From Bombardia bombarda (lineage: Eukaryota; Ascomycota; Sordariomycetes; Sordariales; Lasiosphaeriaceae), in assembly GCA_030512295.1 (NCBI GenBank), contig JAULSR010000002.1:2666001-2730000 (forward strand): a DNA stretch of 64,000 nucleotides. Direction: 5' to 3'. Positions 12,592 through 24,498 of the stretch are shown here, in pieces. The notes under the pieces are model-generated. The model searched no databases, was not told the DNA's origin, and saw nothing but the letters and a program-made list of their open reading frames with translations. A program made the position numbers and the translations under genes. Position 1 is the first letter of the stretch; every line of letters begins with the position of its first letter.

Positions 12592-15500
12592 GGCGTATGT
12601 AATAGGGCGGGATCGGGGGGGTGTGACCAGGGCTCAGGAACAGGGACCTCGGGCGGGATTTTACCCAAAAGTGGCGGCTTCCAAGAAAGGGCGCAGCAAA
12701 GATGGATGCAACCTGCAACCGGTAACTTGGCGGTGGCCTCGTGCCTCGTGTCTCGTGCTCGCAGATGTTTTTTTTCTTCGTCTTTTCCCTATACGTACAG
12801 CCTGGCAAGTGCCGGGGGTAGGAGGGGGACCAATGCCGGACGAGGCACAGTACGGGGGTTGCGCGGAAATGCTGGTACCTAACGTCTAAAGTCTCTTCAC
12901 CTCGGAGTTTTCGATACAGATCCCGCGGAGGCGTCCGATACAATGCGACGGGTGAGACCGGACCAAGAAGAGGACTGATAGTGACCTCAGGAAGGTTAAG
13001 ATGACAGGGTCTGCAGAGAGGGTGGCGGCAAGATCTGTCTCGCAGGATATGTGGGCCAGCTCCTTAACAGGAGTTGTACCTCACAGGGCAGAAAGTAGGC
13101 GTATGTGACTTTCTGGTTGAGTGCTATCGAAGTACAATACTATGGGTTACCTAGGGATTCGGGATGGCCGATAAGAAGGACAAGCCGCAGGTGCAGCAGA
13201 TGCAGCAGAGACTGGGATACAGGGAAGGCAGGAAGAAGCAAGCAGCCCCAGATGGAGAAATTCGAGCTGACAGACAGCCTTGCACTAAGCAATGGCCACC
13301 TACGCTGTTGAAGAAGGCGTCTATCTGTTTGCCTTGGTCTGTCTATCTGGGCTTCTCGGTACTCTGCTCTGTCTGGTGAAACACGGGAGCTGGCAATGGT
13401 GGTAGCCTTATCTCGGGGATCTATCTCTTGCTAGGCAGTTTGGAGGTCCTCTGAAGATGGAGGCGAGGGTGGACGAAGAAGAGACGACGGGAATATGGGT
13501 CTATCTCGAAAGATAGCAGTTGCCGGGAGAGCGCGGGTTGCGGGTTATGGGCTGCGGGATGAACGATGACCACAGGGCGAACCAGAGCGGATGGAAGCGA
13601 GAAAGTGTATAAAGTTGGTGGTGGTGGTGGTGGTGTTGGTGGTAGTGGTGGTGTATGAGTACTCGAGCGTGGGTATGTAAGCGGGAGCAGATGATGGACC
13701 CAGCTACCTAGATTGGGGGGATCTAGGTGACGATCGAGACCAGGATGAGATAAGACTGGCTTATCGGCGTCATTTGAGACGACGAGGACACACGAGCAGT
13801 TGCTTCTCGTTTAGGACTCGAGCTTTCGAGGCACGAAACGGGTAGAGGACAGCGCCTGGGATGAATAATGGCCCAGACGGGAATACGGATAGATCCAGCC
13901 TCCTCCCAACCAGACTTGGACACAGTGGGGGGCTCTTGTTGTCTGGCTTGCCAGGTCGTCTCAGGGCAGGTCAGGGGAGGGAGACCGAGCTTGAGGAGGA
14001 GACAAAAACGTGGATTGTGGAATTACCAGTAAGATGCTAACCAGAAGGTGAGAGAGAAAGGCAAGAATGTCCGAGAACATCCAAGAACGCGCAACTATTG
14101 ACGGGCAAAGTGTATGAAATATACAGTAAAAAAGAGAAGGACGCGGTGGTGGTGCTCGCGCCAATACAAAGCCAAGTGCACCTGGAAGTACAGAGTGAAT
14201 GTCTGACGTAGAGAGATACTCAGATGCAGGGGCGCCTTGCTAGAATTGCTCGTCAATCGCTAACAGCCCTTACTTAATTGGAGGAAGGGAAGGCAAGGCC
14301 CGCCCGTCCCCTGGTGGCTCTTTCCTTCATCTCACATATCCCGTCGCTATGAAGGAAAGCGCGAGTGCCACAATGGCTGCCAGGCAGGAAACCACATGCG
14401 ACTGTGACGGTAACTGCAACTGATAGGACCCAAGGGAGAAAGTTTGACCTTATCATTGCCCATGATTAAAAGTCAAAATTCATAATGGTAAAGCCAGCAA
14501 AGAGGGAAAGATAACGGTGTCTGGGTCGGGTGGTACGGGGTACATAGTGGGACTGGAGAAAGTGGGGGCGTGGCCTTGTCGCCGTGCCGACAGTACTAAC
14601 AGTTTTACCAGTGGAACTCACGGCTCCGCTGTTAGAGCTTAGAGGTTTCTTCGCCAGCGATGGGCTGGTTAGCTGCACAAAGCTCAAGTAGAGGGTACAA
14701 GAGATTGCAATGTCGTGCATTGGCCTTGCCGGCATGGAACGTTAGCCGCAAATTCTGAATGGAGCCCCATTACCAAATGAAAAAGCTTTGTTCGACGGGA
14801 ACCCACCCTTTTGGGAATATTTAACGTAATGGCTCCTCCCTGCCGAGTCAGAGTGCCTGTGTCAGCGAGGTTGGACGGGGAGACGGACATGAGGGAAAAT
14901 CAAAGGGAATAATAATCAGAACATGAACACAGCCTCATATCCGGTAGTCTCGTGCCCTATTCATCTCCCACGCTGTACTTCGTACCCGTCATCCACGTCT
15001 GCATTGTTTTGTCTCGCAGCTGCAGCAACCCCCAAACTCGAGGGTGGAGGAGGTGTGCTTTGTGCAGCGGTGGTTGAGCGTGTGATGCTCGAGATCGCTG
15101 CCACTCCCATCATGACATGCCCATCATCATCGTATCGGCAAAACTGTAGTCCATGTCAGTGTTCATATCGACCCCTCGACTCTCGACTCCCAAGTCTCCA
15201 ACCGACGTGCGCTAAAGCGGACACACGATAACGCCCAGCAGCTTAGCCCCAGAGGCTACGGTCCTTTCTAGACGCTACAAGATGCCGTAGAGCCTAGCTA
15301 GCAGCTAGCAAACAGACCATACTAGGATGGGCCCACGCAGATTAATGGTCTTCTCCATTTCGAAGCACTCTTTGCAGCCGGGACTTTATCGTCGACTCCT
15401 CTCTTGAACTTTCAAACCTAGGGCCAAACGGGAAGCCTCTGCATAGGCGGGGTTGCTGAACGAAGGAAAGGTGCATCATTGAAATTGAGCTCACTTGAGC

Positions 15501-16264
15501 AGTTGCCTGTCTGGTAGCTGCTCCACCCAACAACCAACGGCACGCCGCCATTAATAATAGCTACACATCAACTCGGTCAAGGACGCGTTATCATTAGCTC
15601 ATAAGTTTGCTGGCTGCTGGTAGTTCATTACACACAACATCAGAAAATGAACGACGACGACAAACAAATGATATGAGAATTGCTTCGGGATGAGGAACCG
15701 GGGGCGCGCGTTCTCCTCCAACCGGTCGGGTTCTCTCCCCCGCTCACTGGCCCACTGAACCCTCGAAACCCAAACGTCCCTTCCCCCAAACTTCCCATGC
15801 GGAGAAGGATTGGACCCTGCTTCGGCGCGGGGTGCTGCAAGCTAGGTCTCCCCTGCGGGGTCACAACAGAAGTAATGAGGGTCAAGGATTGTTAGCACTT
15901 TGCAGTGAATCATTAACCATTGACTAGCAAAAGATACATGACCAACCCGATGAATAAGTTCCTTTCTTTTCCAATTGGGGTCAACCTCACCCCACCTCAG
16001 TCATGCTTCCATTTTCCATCTCCGGCCCTATGACACCCCAGATAACAATCGGCTTCATCTTGACAGGTTGAAAGGGGGCCAATCCCGAATCTGACAACTC
16101 ATAATGCCTCGGTCTGTCTGACATACTGAAATATTTTTTTCCTCCATCGGCGAGATCGCAGCCCGTCCCGCTAAATTAAGAACGCCACACCTCCATTTCA
16201 CACCTCCGTAGACCATGAGTGTGTGGGGGAGTGACCAGACAACATGCAACATTGTGTAAAGCAT
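12592..16264. other. Long intergenic region, no gene seen
   Basis: About 3.7 kb between the 5' end of the TamA-like gene and the 3' end of the GNAT gene. All ORFs are short and overlapping with no domain signature. It includes a GGT-rich microsatellite at 13615-13653. It may act as an extended promoter of the TamA-like gene. Confidence 0.55.
13615..13653. repeat. (GGT)n microsatellite
   Basis: An imperfect run of GGT units with GTT and AGT interruptions, noncoding. Confidence 0.85.
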
Positions 16265-17434
16265 TTACTCATGTGCAGGAGGAGGATACCAAACCATGCA
16301 AATCTCGCGATACGTCTCGCTCAGCTCATCAGAGCTAGACCCACGCCGAGGGATGCCCATCTCAAACCCATCAATGGCCCTGAACCCAAGCTTCTCGTAC
16401 AATGGCACTGCAACCATGGTACTCTCAAGATAGACAGGCAAGCCCTCAGCGGCTGCCATATCAAGCACCGTCCGCGTCAATAGCGACCCAGCCCCGCGAC
16501 CCTGGTATGCCGGATCGGTGCAGACAAAGTTCAGCTCTAAAAGAAAGGATCCGAGTTAGTCCAACATAAAACTGTAAAAAAAGAAAAAAAAAGAAAGGAC
16601 CGAACCAAGCAGCCAACAGCAACGCCCCGGCCCGCGCGCCGCGCGCCGCGGCCGGCTACGGAGACCGTGGGTTGCTCTCGCTAGGCATATGTATCCATGG
16701 AAACCACCGATCGCGGAATGCTACACCACCACCCCAGGCTCAGCTAGGTAACAGTAAAATGGCGGGATGGATGCATCCCCAATGCCGCCGGCTCTTCTCC
16801 CCACGCGCCAAGTCTAGACAAGAAACGGCAGATGCATCATAGTAAAAGATAGAAAAGAAAGAAAGGAAAACAAACAAGGTAGAAAGGCAAATGCATGACA
16901 GGCAGACTGACACGGCAGGGTAGTAATAAACAAGACAAAGATAAAACAAAACTCACGGTAACAGGGCGTCGCATGCCCAAACGACCTCTTCTTGGCCTCC
17001 TCGGCGAGAGCCGCATACCCGTCGAGGAACTCGCGCCGGCATCCCTCGGCATACCGCAGCTCTCCCTCCTCGAGCTTCGTCTTTTTCTTCACTGTCGTCG
17101 TTGTCTCGATAGCAGCATAGGATTTACTATCATCATCATCTCTTGCTACAGCAACAACAGCATCCCATTTTGCAAAGCCAGCAACCACGCCTGTCTCGGG
17201 GTCTCGAGCCACCAAGACCCCTGACGAGGAAGATGGTGATGACGGCGATGATGACAAAGCGTCAGCTGTCTCTGCGGTCAAAAAGTCCTCGAGTGCCAGG
17301 AGGCTACTTGGTGTGGGAAACTGCGCGTGCAGCAGCGGGTTCGTGTCCATGGCAGCGAGATGGATGCGAGCGATGCGTGGCGCGTCGGCCGCTGAGGGCC
17401 GCTGGATGGCGAATTGAGCGTGTTGGGTCGCCAT
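16265..17434 (-). CDS. GNAT-family N-acetyltransferase
   Basis: Two exons: 17434-16957 and 16536-16265, 249 residues. The 420-bp intron is long for this window, with donor GTGAGT, a CTAAC branch point and acceptor TTTTAG. Joining gives CYQLNFVCTDPAYQGRGAGS, restoring the acetyl-CoA loop motif Q/R-x-x-G-x-G/A (QGRGAG, residues 171-176) that neither ORF shows alone. A later segment, VPLYEKLGFRAIDGFEMGIP, is the usual C-terminal GNAT strand-helix. It should transfer acetyl from acetyl-CoA to an amine; the substrate cannot be read from sequence. The start MATQHAQFAIQRPSAADAP was chosen because the GNAT fold begins there; an upstream in-frame ATG at 17620 would add an unlikely hydrophobic leader. 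Next upstream is the 3' end of the Upc2-like gene, 218 bp away. Confidence 0.88.
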
Positions 17435-17652
17435 TGGGACAGCCTTGGCGGTGGTGACGATGGTGGTTGCGCAAATAACTGCCTCAACCCTGTCTGCCTG
17501 CAAAGACGGACGACAAAAAAGGAAGAAGCAGATCAACCAACTGACAGGGAAGCCAGCCAAGATCATGTGACCGATACCACAGCTTGCATCAAGCAACAAC
17601 ACCAAGGTAAAGATGCCCAAGGGTAGGTAGGTAGCCAGTCTTCACCACCCCG

Positions 17653-19188
17653 TCAAGTGGCGGCAGCAGCAGCAGCATCAGCCTCCAAAGACTCCTGCAA
17701 CATCTGACACGGCCTCTCCATCCACGGCGCCCACTCCGGCCCCAGATACGCCGCCACGCTCTCGAGCAAAAATCGGCCCGAATCGCCAATAATCCACACC
17801 TCCCGACACAAATGCAGCGCCAGAAAGTAGTACGCCAGCACCGCCATCGCCTCGGGCCTGCCCGCCTCCAGCATAGCCACAAACGGCCTGGGAATCATGG
17901 TCGTCCACGCCAGCAGCACGTGTATCCTTGCAGCCGGGGTCGGCTTCCCATCAAAAACACACTGCAGCAGCGAGATGGCCCGCCTCGCCGCCTCGAGCTC
18001 CTCCGTCCTTCTCATAACCTCCTCTCCACCCCCCCATTCTCCGCCGCCGCCGCCGCCGCCGCCTCCGCCGCAAACGCCTCGATCCGCGCCCGCAAATCAT
18101 CGCACTCGTGCCCCTCCCCCGCCATCACATACCACTGCTTGCCCAGCTCGATGATCGGCTTCAGCTCCGACTGCGCAATCTCGTCGCCGTGCCCGTCCAT
18201 GACGTGGTACACGCCCCGGTGCAGGCGCAGGTATCCCGTGAAGCGCGCGAGCGCCGACGCGAAGGTGTCGTCGCGGTGCGAGAGCATGTCGTAGAGCGCG
18301 TGGAAGCCGAGCGTGGACGAGAAGACGAAGACGGGCACGCGGCTGGTGAGCGAGGCGAGGTCGATGGCGTTGAAGAGCGAGAGCGCGCGCGTCTGCAGCT
18401 CGATGGCCTGGTCGTGGTAGTAGTCTGCCTGCTGCGGGCGGAGCACGCTGAGGTGGCGGGCCGAGACGGCGAGCACCTGGTACATGAGGTAGGGCTCGCG
18501 CAGGGCGTGGCGCATGATGATTTGCTGCAGGGTGTCGGACATGGGCGAGTAGCTGGCGAAGGTGTCGGTGAGGTAGTGGTAGAGGAGCTCCATGTGGAGG
18601 AGGTTGACGGGCGGGCCGTTGTCGTCGTCGTCGTCGTCGTCGAGGAGATGCTGGGACTGGGACTGTGAATGGGACTGGTCGTCGGTTGAGGGGGGGAAGG
18701 GCGGGGTGATGGGTACTGATGGCTGTTGCTGGTGGTGCGGGTGCTGGTGATAGTGGTTGTGGTGTTGCTGCTCTGAAGCAAAGGCACCGCCAAAGACTAG
18801 ACCCGGAGCTGGGCCGGGGACGGGGCCGGGGCTGCATCCGGCCCGGGGCATTTGTGGGCTGCCGGACTTGGATGACGCCGAGGCCGCCGAGGCTGGAGAC
18901 TCTGCCGAGCCTTCTGCTGACTGTTGCTCCTGCGGCTGTTGCTGCAGGTCATTGCTGACTGTTGTTGATGCAGGATAGGGGCAGGCCCGCTCGGCGGTGA
19001 CACAGTTTATACACTGTGGGCGAGTCTCGTCGCACTATAGTTGTCGATTAGTTCTTGTTTCTTCTTGTTCTTTTTTCATTCATGTTGAAATGCTTGTTGC
19101 GTCACCAAGTGTCTGTACAAACCTTGATATGCCGCCTCTTGCACTCGAGGCACCCCCGCCGCGATTTCTTGTGCCGCCTCCGCATCAT
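17653..19188 (-). CDS. Zn2Cys6 transcription factor, Upc2-like, with one frame break
   Basis: Exon 1 is 19188-19123; an 88-bp intron (GTTTGT to TATAG) splits the zinc cluster; exon 2 is 19034-17653. The cluster is C13, C16, C23, C30, C33, C40 after a basic MMRRRHKKSRRG start, the pattern of fungal sterol-uptake-control (Upc2-like) regulators. The segment LLHMELLYHYLTDT starts the regulatory domain. The frame stops at 18012 (...GGVERRL), while the next part of the same domain, RRTEELEAARRAISLLQCVFDGK, is open in another frame from 18015 to the stop at 17653. One added base in the 7-G run (minus strand, plus 18029-18035) gives a continuous 482-residue protein. So the gene is either a pseudogene or, more likely, intact with a sequence error. 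No usable intron spans the break. Confidence 0.78.
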
Positions 19189-20122
19189 CTTGGCTTAATT
19201 AATCTTGGCCAGAGTTGGAGCTTTGGGGAAACAAAAACTAAGGAAATACAGCAAGAAAAATGAACTGCCAAAGCTGTTGCAAATTAATTAGTAAGCATAG
19301 TGCGATGTTGATGACTTTAGTAGAAAGTCTCAGCTGTCTCCACAACCGCTTGTCATGTTGAAACAGAAAGGCGTAAATCTGGAGGAGGCCGTGTGGTTTT
19401 GAATGTATCAAGTTTTTTCTCTTTGATGTCTCCCTGAATGGCTGGCTATGTCCAAAAGCGAAGGTAGTCGGAGAAGACCACGAAGTATTACGCGTCCAGA
19501 GGTCCCACAGCCACACCTCAGCGACGAAGCAGCGTTGCCGTTTACAACCTGCAACCTAGGTCGCAGTTGAATGGGATCTTGCGCCTGCAGGCCAGGAATG
19601 AATGGAAAGCTCCAGGGCCATCAATTTGATGGAACGGCCCGCGCTTGAGCCCCGCAACAGACAGCCGACAGCGCTCCTTCAGCACGGAGAGTTCCGAAAC
19701 CGAAACCGAAACCCCTGTAGCTGGCACAACAGTCGCCAAAATGAAAAGGGGCTGCGTCATCCACCTGCAAAACACCCAGTAGGACTATTTAGCGGGCGTG
19801 TATGGAGATCTTTTTTGCAAAGTCAGCCTCACGGGATCGCGAGTTAGCCTCGTATAACTCATGGACTCCATTGTATATAGCCCATTTAGCCCGCCCTGGG
19901 AGATTAAAGGCCCAAGCCCAGGCTTTTTCTCTTCATATCTGTCTTGCAGATGATGAAGACATCCATCCGGCTCTGACGAGTGACGACGCGTGTCATGCAG
20001 ATGCAAGACGCGTTATACCTACCACAGCATTCAAAGGCCATTTGTCTGTTTACGCAAGCTGCAATATACCAAGTATCCCATGGCTATGTCTGCCTCCCGA
20101 AAATAAACGATGTACGTTCATG
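19189..20122. other. Intergenic, no gene seen
   Basis: About 0.9 kb from the start of the Upc2-like gene to the 3' end of the OB-fold-like gene. Only short non-matching ORFs are present. Confidence 0.6.
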
Positions 20123-21200
20123 TCATTGAGTATCGTCCATAGGCGGCGGCCTATCCCACGAGCGCACAGCAGCAGCAGCAGCAGCCCTCCTACCAGGCTG
20201 CTTCTGCTGCTTCCCGGCACTCGCGCTGGCCTCCCCACCACCACCATACCCAACAAACCTAAAAACCCAATCCCAAACCCTCCTCGTCTTCTCCAGCTGC
20301 GGGTGGCCACCCGCCTTCCCCTTCTTCCCCTTCAAATCCGCCATCCGATAATACCCCCCAACATCCCCCTCATCCAGCTTCAGCCTGTACAGCAAATGCA
20401 CCCTCGTCAGATTCTTGCGCAAGCTCGACCCATACACCTTGTTCATAAAGACATTCATGGCCACGTTCTGCATCAGCACGACATCGCCCAGCCGCAGGCC
20501 GGCCAGGGCACCACCGCTCGCGGAGATATCGGCCGAGGGCAGCCAAAAGGTGACCTCAAAGCCGGCCTTGGTCTCGTCGCCAACAATGACCTCGACGAGG
20601 TGGCGCGGGCCCCAGCGCGTCTGCACGGTGCGCGGCGACGAGATGGAGACGATGCCGACGATGAGGTTGACCGTCATGGTCTGCGGGTGGATCTTGGCGA
20701 GGTAGGACGGGGTGGGGATGTCTTCTAGGTCGCTGAGGTGTTGCTGCTGACCGCCGCGGAGGAGGGGTTCTTTGATGGATGTGTTGGCGTCGTCGCTATT
20801 GCTGAGGAAGGAGGTTGAGGTTGTGTTGTCTTCTTGGGTGCTGAGAAAGGAGGTGGATTCATCATCATGCTGCTCCTCCGAGAACGAGACCAGCTCGGAA
20901 GATGCCATTTCTTCGTGGACGGCGATGGAGTGCTCGTAGAACTGGGAGACTATGTCCTCCCCCGGGTGGTGTCGTCCTGCTGCGAGCTGCTGCCTGGCCA
21001 GGAATCGTCTTGATGGGCGCTGCCGTCATTATCATGACCGCTGAATGACACGGACGCGGTGTTGAAGAAGGCGGGCTCGGGAGCGCCGAGGAGGTCAAAG
21101 GCAAACTGCTGGGAGAAGCCCGTGGGTACGTGGACTTTTTCCAGAGGAAGGGACCGCCATGCTGCATGGGGGGTCGGGGCTGTATTTGCCGGCAGTGTCC

Positions 21201-21245
<45 letters not shown>

Positions 21246-21363
21246 TTGCTATGCCTGTGAATTTGGCAATGTCCTGGGGGAAGTCGGCCAGCAGCTCAGC
21301 CGAGCTCCAGTTGAGCGCGCTGCTCTCTGGAGCACCCGTGAATATCAAGACCTTGCCAGCCAT
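20123..21363 (-). CDS. Uncharacterised protein with OB-fold-like segment, one frame break
   Basis: The ATG at 21363 opens a frame (MAGKVLIFTGAPESSALNW...) that stops at 20950; the next frame, EDIVSQFYEHSIAVHEEM..., then runs to the stop at 20123. One added base in the short G run at plus 20959-20963 joins them into 413 residues. The N-terminus resembles a conserved MAGKVLIFTGAP opening; a poly-Ser run comes from a GAT/TCA microsatellite. In the C-terminal half, residues around TMTVNLIVGIVSISSPRTV, HLVEVIVGDET and LRLGDVVLMQNVAMNVF have the strand pattern of an OB fold of the RPA/POT1/shieldin kind, suggesting binding of single-stranded nucleic acid. I do not recognise the family with certainty. 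The gene is divergent from ERG27, with starts 655 bp apart. Confidence 0.65.
21208..21246. repeat. (GAT)n trinucleotide repeat inside a CDS
   Basis: About 12 GAT units on the plus strand, read as a poly-Ser run in the minus-strand OB-fold-like gene. Confidence 0.9.
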
Positions 21364-22018
21364 GCCCCTGTACGAATAGTAGGCGTTTTGCCAACCAAAA
21401 ACCCAAAAAGATTGGTTTGATGGTACTTGTTCTAAATAGAGGATTTAGAGGTGAAAATGGTCGGATTTAATTGGAAGATGGAGCTTGGGGAATGTGGTGT
21501 CGCAACGGCTGAGTGGGGCAATCAACCCGCATGAGTTCCTGGCTCCTGCCGCCTGCCGCTGGTGTGACTTGACTGTCTGCATCCTGACGTAAAATGGATC
21601 GACAACGTCGTCGATGGCATCAACGTCGTGCGTCGTGGTACTCTCCAAAATGTTACTTATAGAAAATCGACATATTATCCAGTCATCTCAATTCGTCCTA
21701 CCTCAAATAGACGGCTCATACCCGCAGATTGCACAGCGCCACCAATTATCAGTTCTTGTGAAACAACAGTTATTGACCGATCACGTGTGCAAATCGTAGA
21801 CGAACCAACCACTCAGCAACCCCTGACCACTTGCGCTTGCCCGTGCCATTTTGGCAATTTTACGGACGTACACATCTCGACATCTCAGCCATCACACCTA
21901 CACCACACACGTCCATTTTTTTTTTCTCGTGACAAAAAAAAATCTTCCGGCCCAACGTTGCCGTTGAAAGTCATCAAAACTGTGTAATTGCCCAATTCGG
22001 ATCATCAGCTTCTTAAAA
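21364..22018. promoter_or_regulatory. Divergent promoter region between OB-fold-like gene and ERG27
   Basis: 655 bp between two opposing start codons. The ERG27 side has a CT-rich stretch ending in A- and T-rich runs. No specific operator was identified. Confidence 0.45.
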
Positions 22019-23493
22019 ATGGCCCCCGCCCCCTGGGAGTCAGTTCCTGCCCGAGACACGCTGTTCGTCCTGGTCACAGGTGCAAACAGGTAAGTTTGTT
22101 GGTCGATGACCCCTCCTTCTGCTCCTGACATGACACGCTGATACTAACCACACCTCACAGTGGAATCGGCTTCGGGATTGGCCAGCGTCTCATAGACGAG
22201 TATCTCACAACTCGCTCCCTCTCGGCTCACCTTGTCCTCATCGTGACTACGCGGAGCACCAAAAAGTCCCAAGAAACCGTCAATGGGCTGCGACAGCACG
22301 CAAAGGCCTTTGCCGCAACCTCGACAGCGCTGCAGTCGCGCGTCGGTCCTGACTATGACCCAGACAGACACGCCACAAACCGCATCCACGTCCTGAGCGT
22401 CGAGCTGGACCTCTGCAACCTCTCCACCATCCGCCGCGCCGCCGACCTGCTCGTCGACGGCACCCTCAGCAGCCCCTGCCGGGGAGACGACGCCGCCCAC
22501 TTCGAGCCGCTCATCAATGTCAAGATCCCGCGCCTGGACTCGGTCATCTTCAACGCCGGCGTCGGAGGCTGGACCGGCATCGCCTGGTCGCTCGTAGCGC
22601 AAAACATCCTCACCAAGGGCCTCGTGCAGGCCGTGACATGGCCCACCTTCAAGGCCGCCACGGCCGGCCACGTCGTCAACCCCCTCCCGGACGCACCCAC
22701 CAAAGACACCCCAAAGGTCGGCGAGGTATTCTGCGCCAACGTCCTCGGCCACTACATCTTTGCCCACCTCCTCCAACGCCTCCTCAGCCGGCCGCAGCAA
22801 TCCACCACCGCCGACAATGAGCCACCCCTCCCCCCCGGCCGCATCATCTGGGAGAGCAGCATCGAGCCCTGCTGGGACAACCTCTCGCTCGACGACTTCC
22901 AGGGCATCCGCACCAACGCCGCCTACGAGAGCACCAAGCGCCTGACCGACGTGCTCGCCTTGTCCGCCTCCCTCCCCGCGCCCAAGCCCTCGGTAACCTC
23001 GTACCTCACCACCACCTCTGCCAAGGGTGTCATACCCCCCAAAATCTACCTCGTCCACCCCGGCGTCGTCCAGACCACCCTCTTCCCGCTCAACGCCTTC
23101 ATGTTCTTCTGGTACCGCATCGTGCTCTACGTCGCCCGCTGGCTCGGCTCCCCCTGGCACCCCATCACCGCCTACAACGGCGCCTGCGCGCCCGTCTGGC
23201 TCGTGCTGCAGGAGCAGACGGCCCTCGACGCCGCCCGCGCCGAGCGCGTCAAGTGGGGCTCCGGCACGGATAGGAGGGGCGAGTGCCGCGTGCTCAAGAC
23301 CGAGGTCGAGGGCTGGGGCTGGGATGGGGAAGTTGTGCCTGAGGGGTATAAGAGCAAGAGGAAGGCGAGCGGGAGGAAGAAGGGCGCGGTGGAGCTGACG
23401 AGGGAGAGGCGGGAGGAGTTTGAGGCGGTGGGGGCGGAGTGCTGGCGGAAGATGGAGGAGTTGAGGGGGGAGTGGGAGGGGAGGATTGTTTAA
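22019..23493 (+). CDS. ERG27: 3-keto-steroid reductase (short-chain dehydrogenase)
   Basis: Exon 1 is 22019-22089, exon 2 is 22161-23493; the 71-bp intron has donor GTAAGT, branch ACTAAC and acceptor CACAG. The 467-residue product has the SDR cofactor motif split by the intron: TGANR|SGIGFGIG (residues 20-32). The catalytic pair YxxxK is Y279/K283 in AAYESTKRLTDVLAL. NAGVGGW is the NAG motif and VHPGVVQTT the conserved post-catalytic loop. The layout and length match the ERG27/HSD17B7 branch, which reduces the C3 ketone of 4-demethylated sterol intermediates with NADPH at the ER in ergosterol synthesis, in a complex with ERG25, ERG26 and ERG28. The C-terminus is Lys/Arg/Glu-rich, probably helical. 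The minus-strand ORF opposite is a shadow. Confidence 0.92.
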
Positions 23494-23656
23494 GAGGGGT
23501 CTTGGTCTTTTATGCTTGTTGGGTATTCACCTGAGCTTTGGAAATCGTTGACGGGCGGAGTTGATGGAGCAGATAATGTATAATTAAACAAAGATGCACA
23601 TAGGTCGCATATAAAAGTCCCCTGGGTGTGATATTCGGATGATATCAAGTCATGCC

Positions 23657-23880
23657 AAAAAAATATCCAGTCCTCCTCCAGTCCCGGTTCGAACGCCCAC
23701 CCTCTCCAAAGGGTTTACTCACCATCTGTGAGTGTCTACACAGTAGAAAAAAATTAGGAGCGAAGAGCCGATTCAGCTTGTAATACTGTACCTCGCACAG
23801 TATAACCGACACCACGGATAACCCTTCTGGCTGGGTTGGTCGCAAGGACGAAGCAACCTACCACTGCACCACAGGCGGCC
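23657..23880 (-). ncRNA. Possible Pol III-transcribed or tRNA-derived element
   Basis: On the minus strand an A box, TGGTGCAGTGG (23871-23861), fits TRGYNNARNGG, and a B box, GTTCGAACC (23694-23686), fits GWTCRANNC. T7 runs, possible Pol III stops, occur at 23753-23747 and 23663-23657. Between the boxes lie perfect small hairpins: ATACTGT/ACAGTAT (7 bp, 7-nt loop) and ACTCAC/GTGAGT (6 bp), then ACCCT/AGGGT next to the B box. The A to B spacing of about 170 bp is far too long for an ordinary tRNA, and neither D nor T arm pairs, so it is not a functional tRNA. It could be a SINE relic, an unannotated small RNA with a downstream B box as in yeast SNR6, or coincidence. Confidence 0.3.
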
Positions 23881-24003
23881 TTAACCTGTAGAACCCAGTT
23901 GACAGAGGCAGCTGCAAACCTGGGATATAAACGGCCGCCCAGATACTACCTACTGACTGTCCGTTGCTGATACACCCGGTCCCAGCACTATGGCTGATTG
24001 GCT

Positions 24004-24030
24004 CGTCGTCGTCGTCGTCGTCGTCGTCGT
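24004..24030. repeat. (CGT)9 microsatellite
   Basis: Nine perfect CGT units, noncoding. Confidence 0.95.
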
Positions 24031-24498
24031 GAACGCGAAATATCAGTCTCCATGCCAACCAAGTCTGTATGTAAAATAAGAATTGTGATGCTCGCAGGTA
24101 ACGTAGGTAGGTATCGTCAAAAAGAAAAGGGAAAAGAAGCAAGTAGGAAAAGAAAGCCACATAGGTTTGTCGTGTATCAGGATCCTATCCAGACCCACTA
24201 GGTACCACCACCCTCGGCCCCGGTCTCCCATGAGAATAAATCGACGAGAATATCATACGTCCGCCGACAGAATCATCACAATCCCATCTTCCGTTTCCGT
24301 TTCTCTCCCCTTCGGTTCTGTTCTCTCCCTTAATAAAGGCAAGAAAGAACAACCATCAAGCAAACCGCATATCCAAACTGACGCCCATTATCGCCACATA
24401 CAATGCATACATAGACACAGACAACCAAAAAAGAGTGAAACCAAAAACCATCAGGCCACCCCAACCCAAAGTCTCCCATTTCTCACTTGCACTTCACT

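Larger units (their letters stand above)
23494..24498. other. Intergenic between convergent genes, with a possible Pol III unit
   Basis: About 1 kb between ERG27 and the FLVCR-like transporter. It contains the candidate RNA unit described separately (about 23657-23880) and a CGT microsatellite at 24004-24030. The rest shows no gene. Confidence 0.55.

Noticed and set aside
18012..18015. Overlapping stop and start (ATGA) read as two separate genes
   Set aside because: The two parts together make one fungal regulatory domain, and stop-start coupling of this kind is a bacterial trait not expected in a fungal nucleus.
22144..23160. 338-codon minus-strand ORF opposite ERG27
   Set aside because: Gly/Val/Asp-rich shadow of a GC-rich coding region; the sense frame has the SDR motifs.
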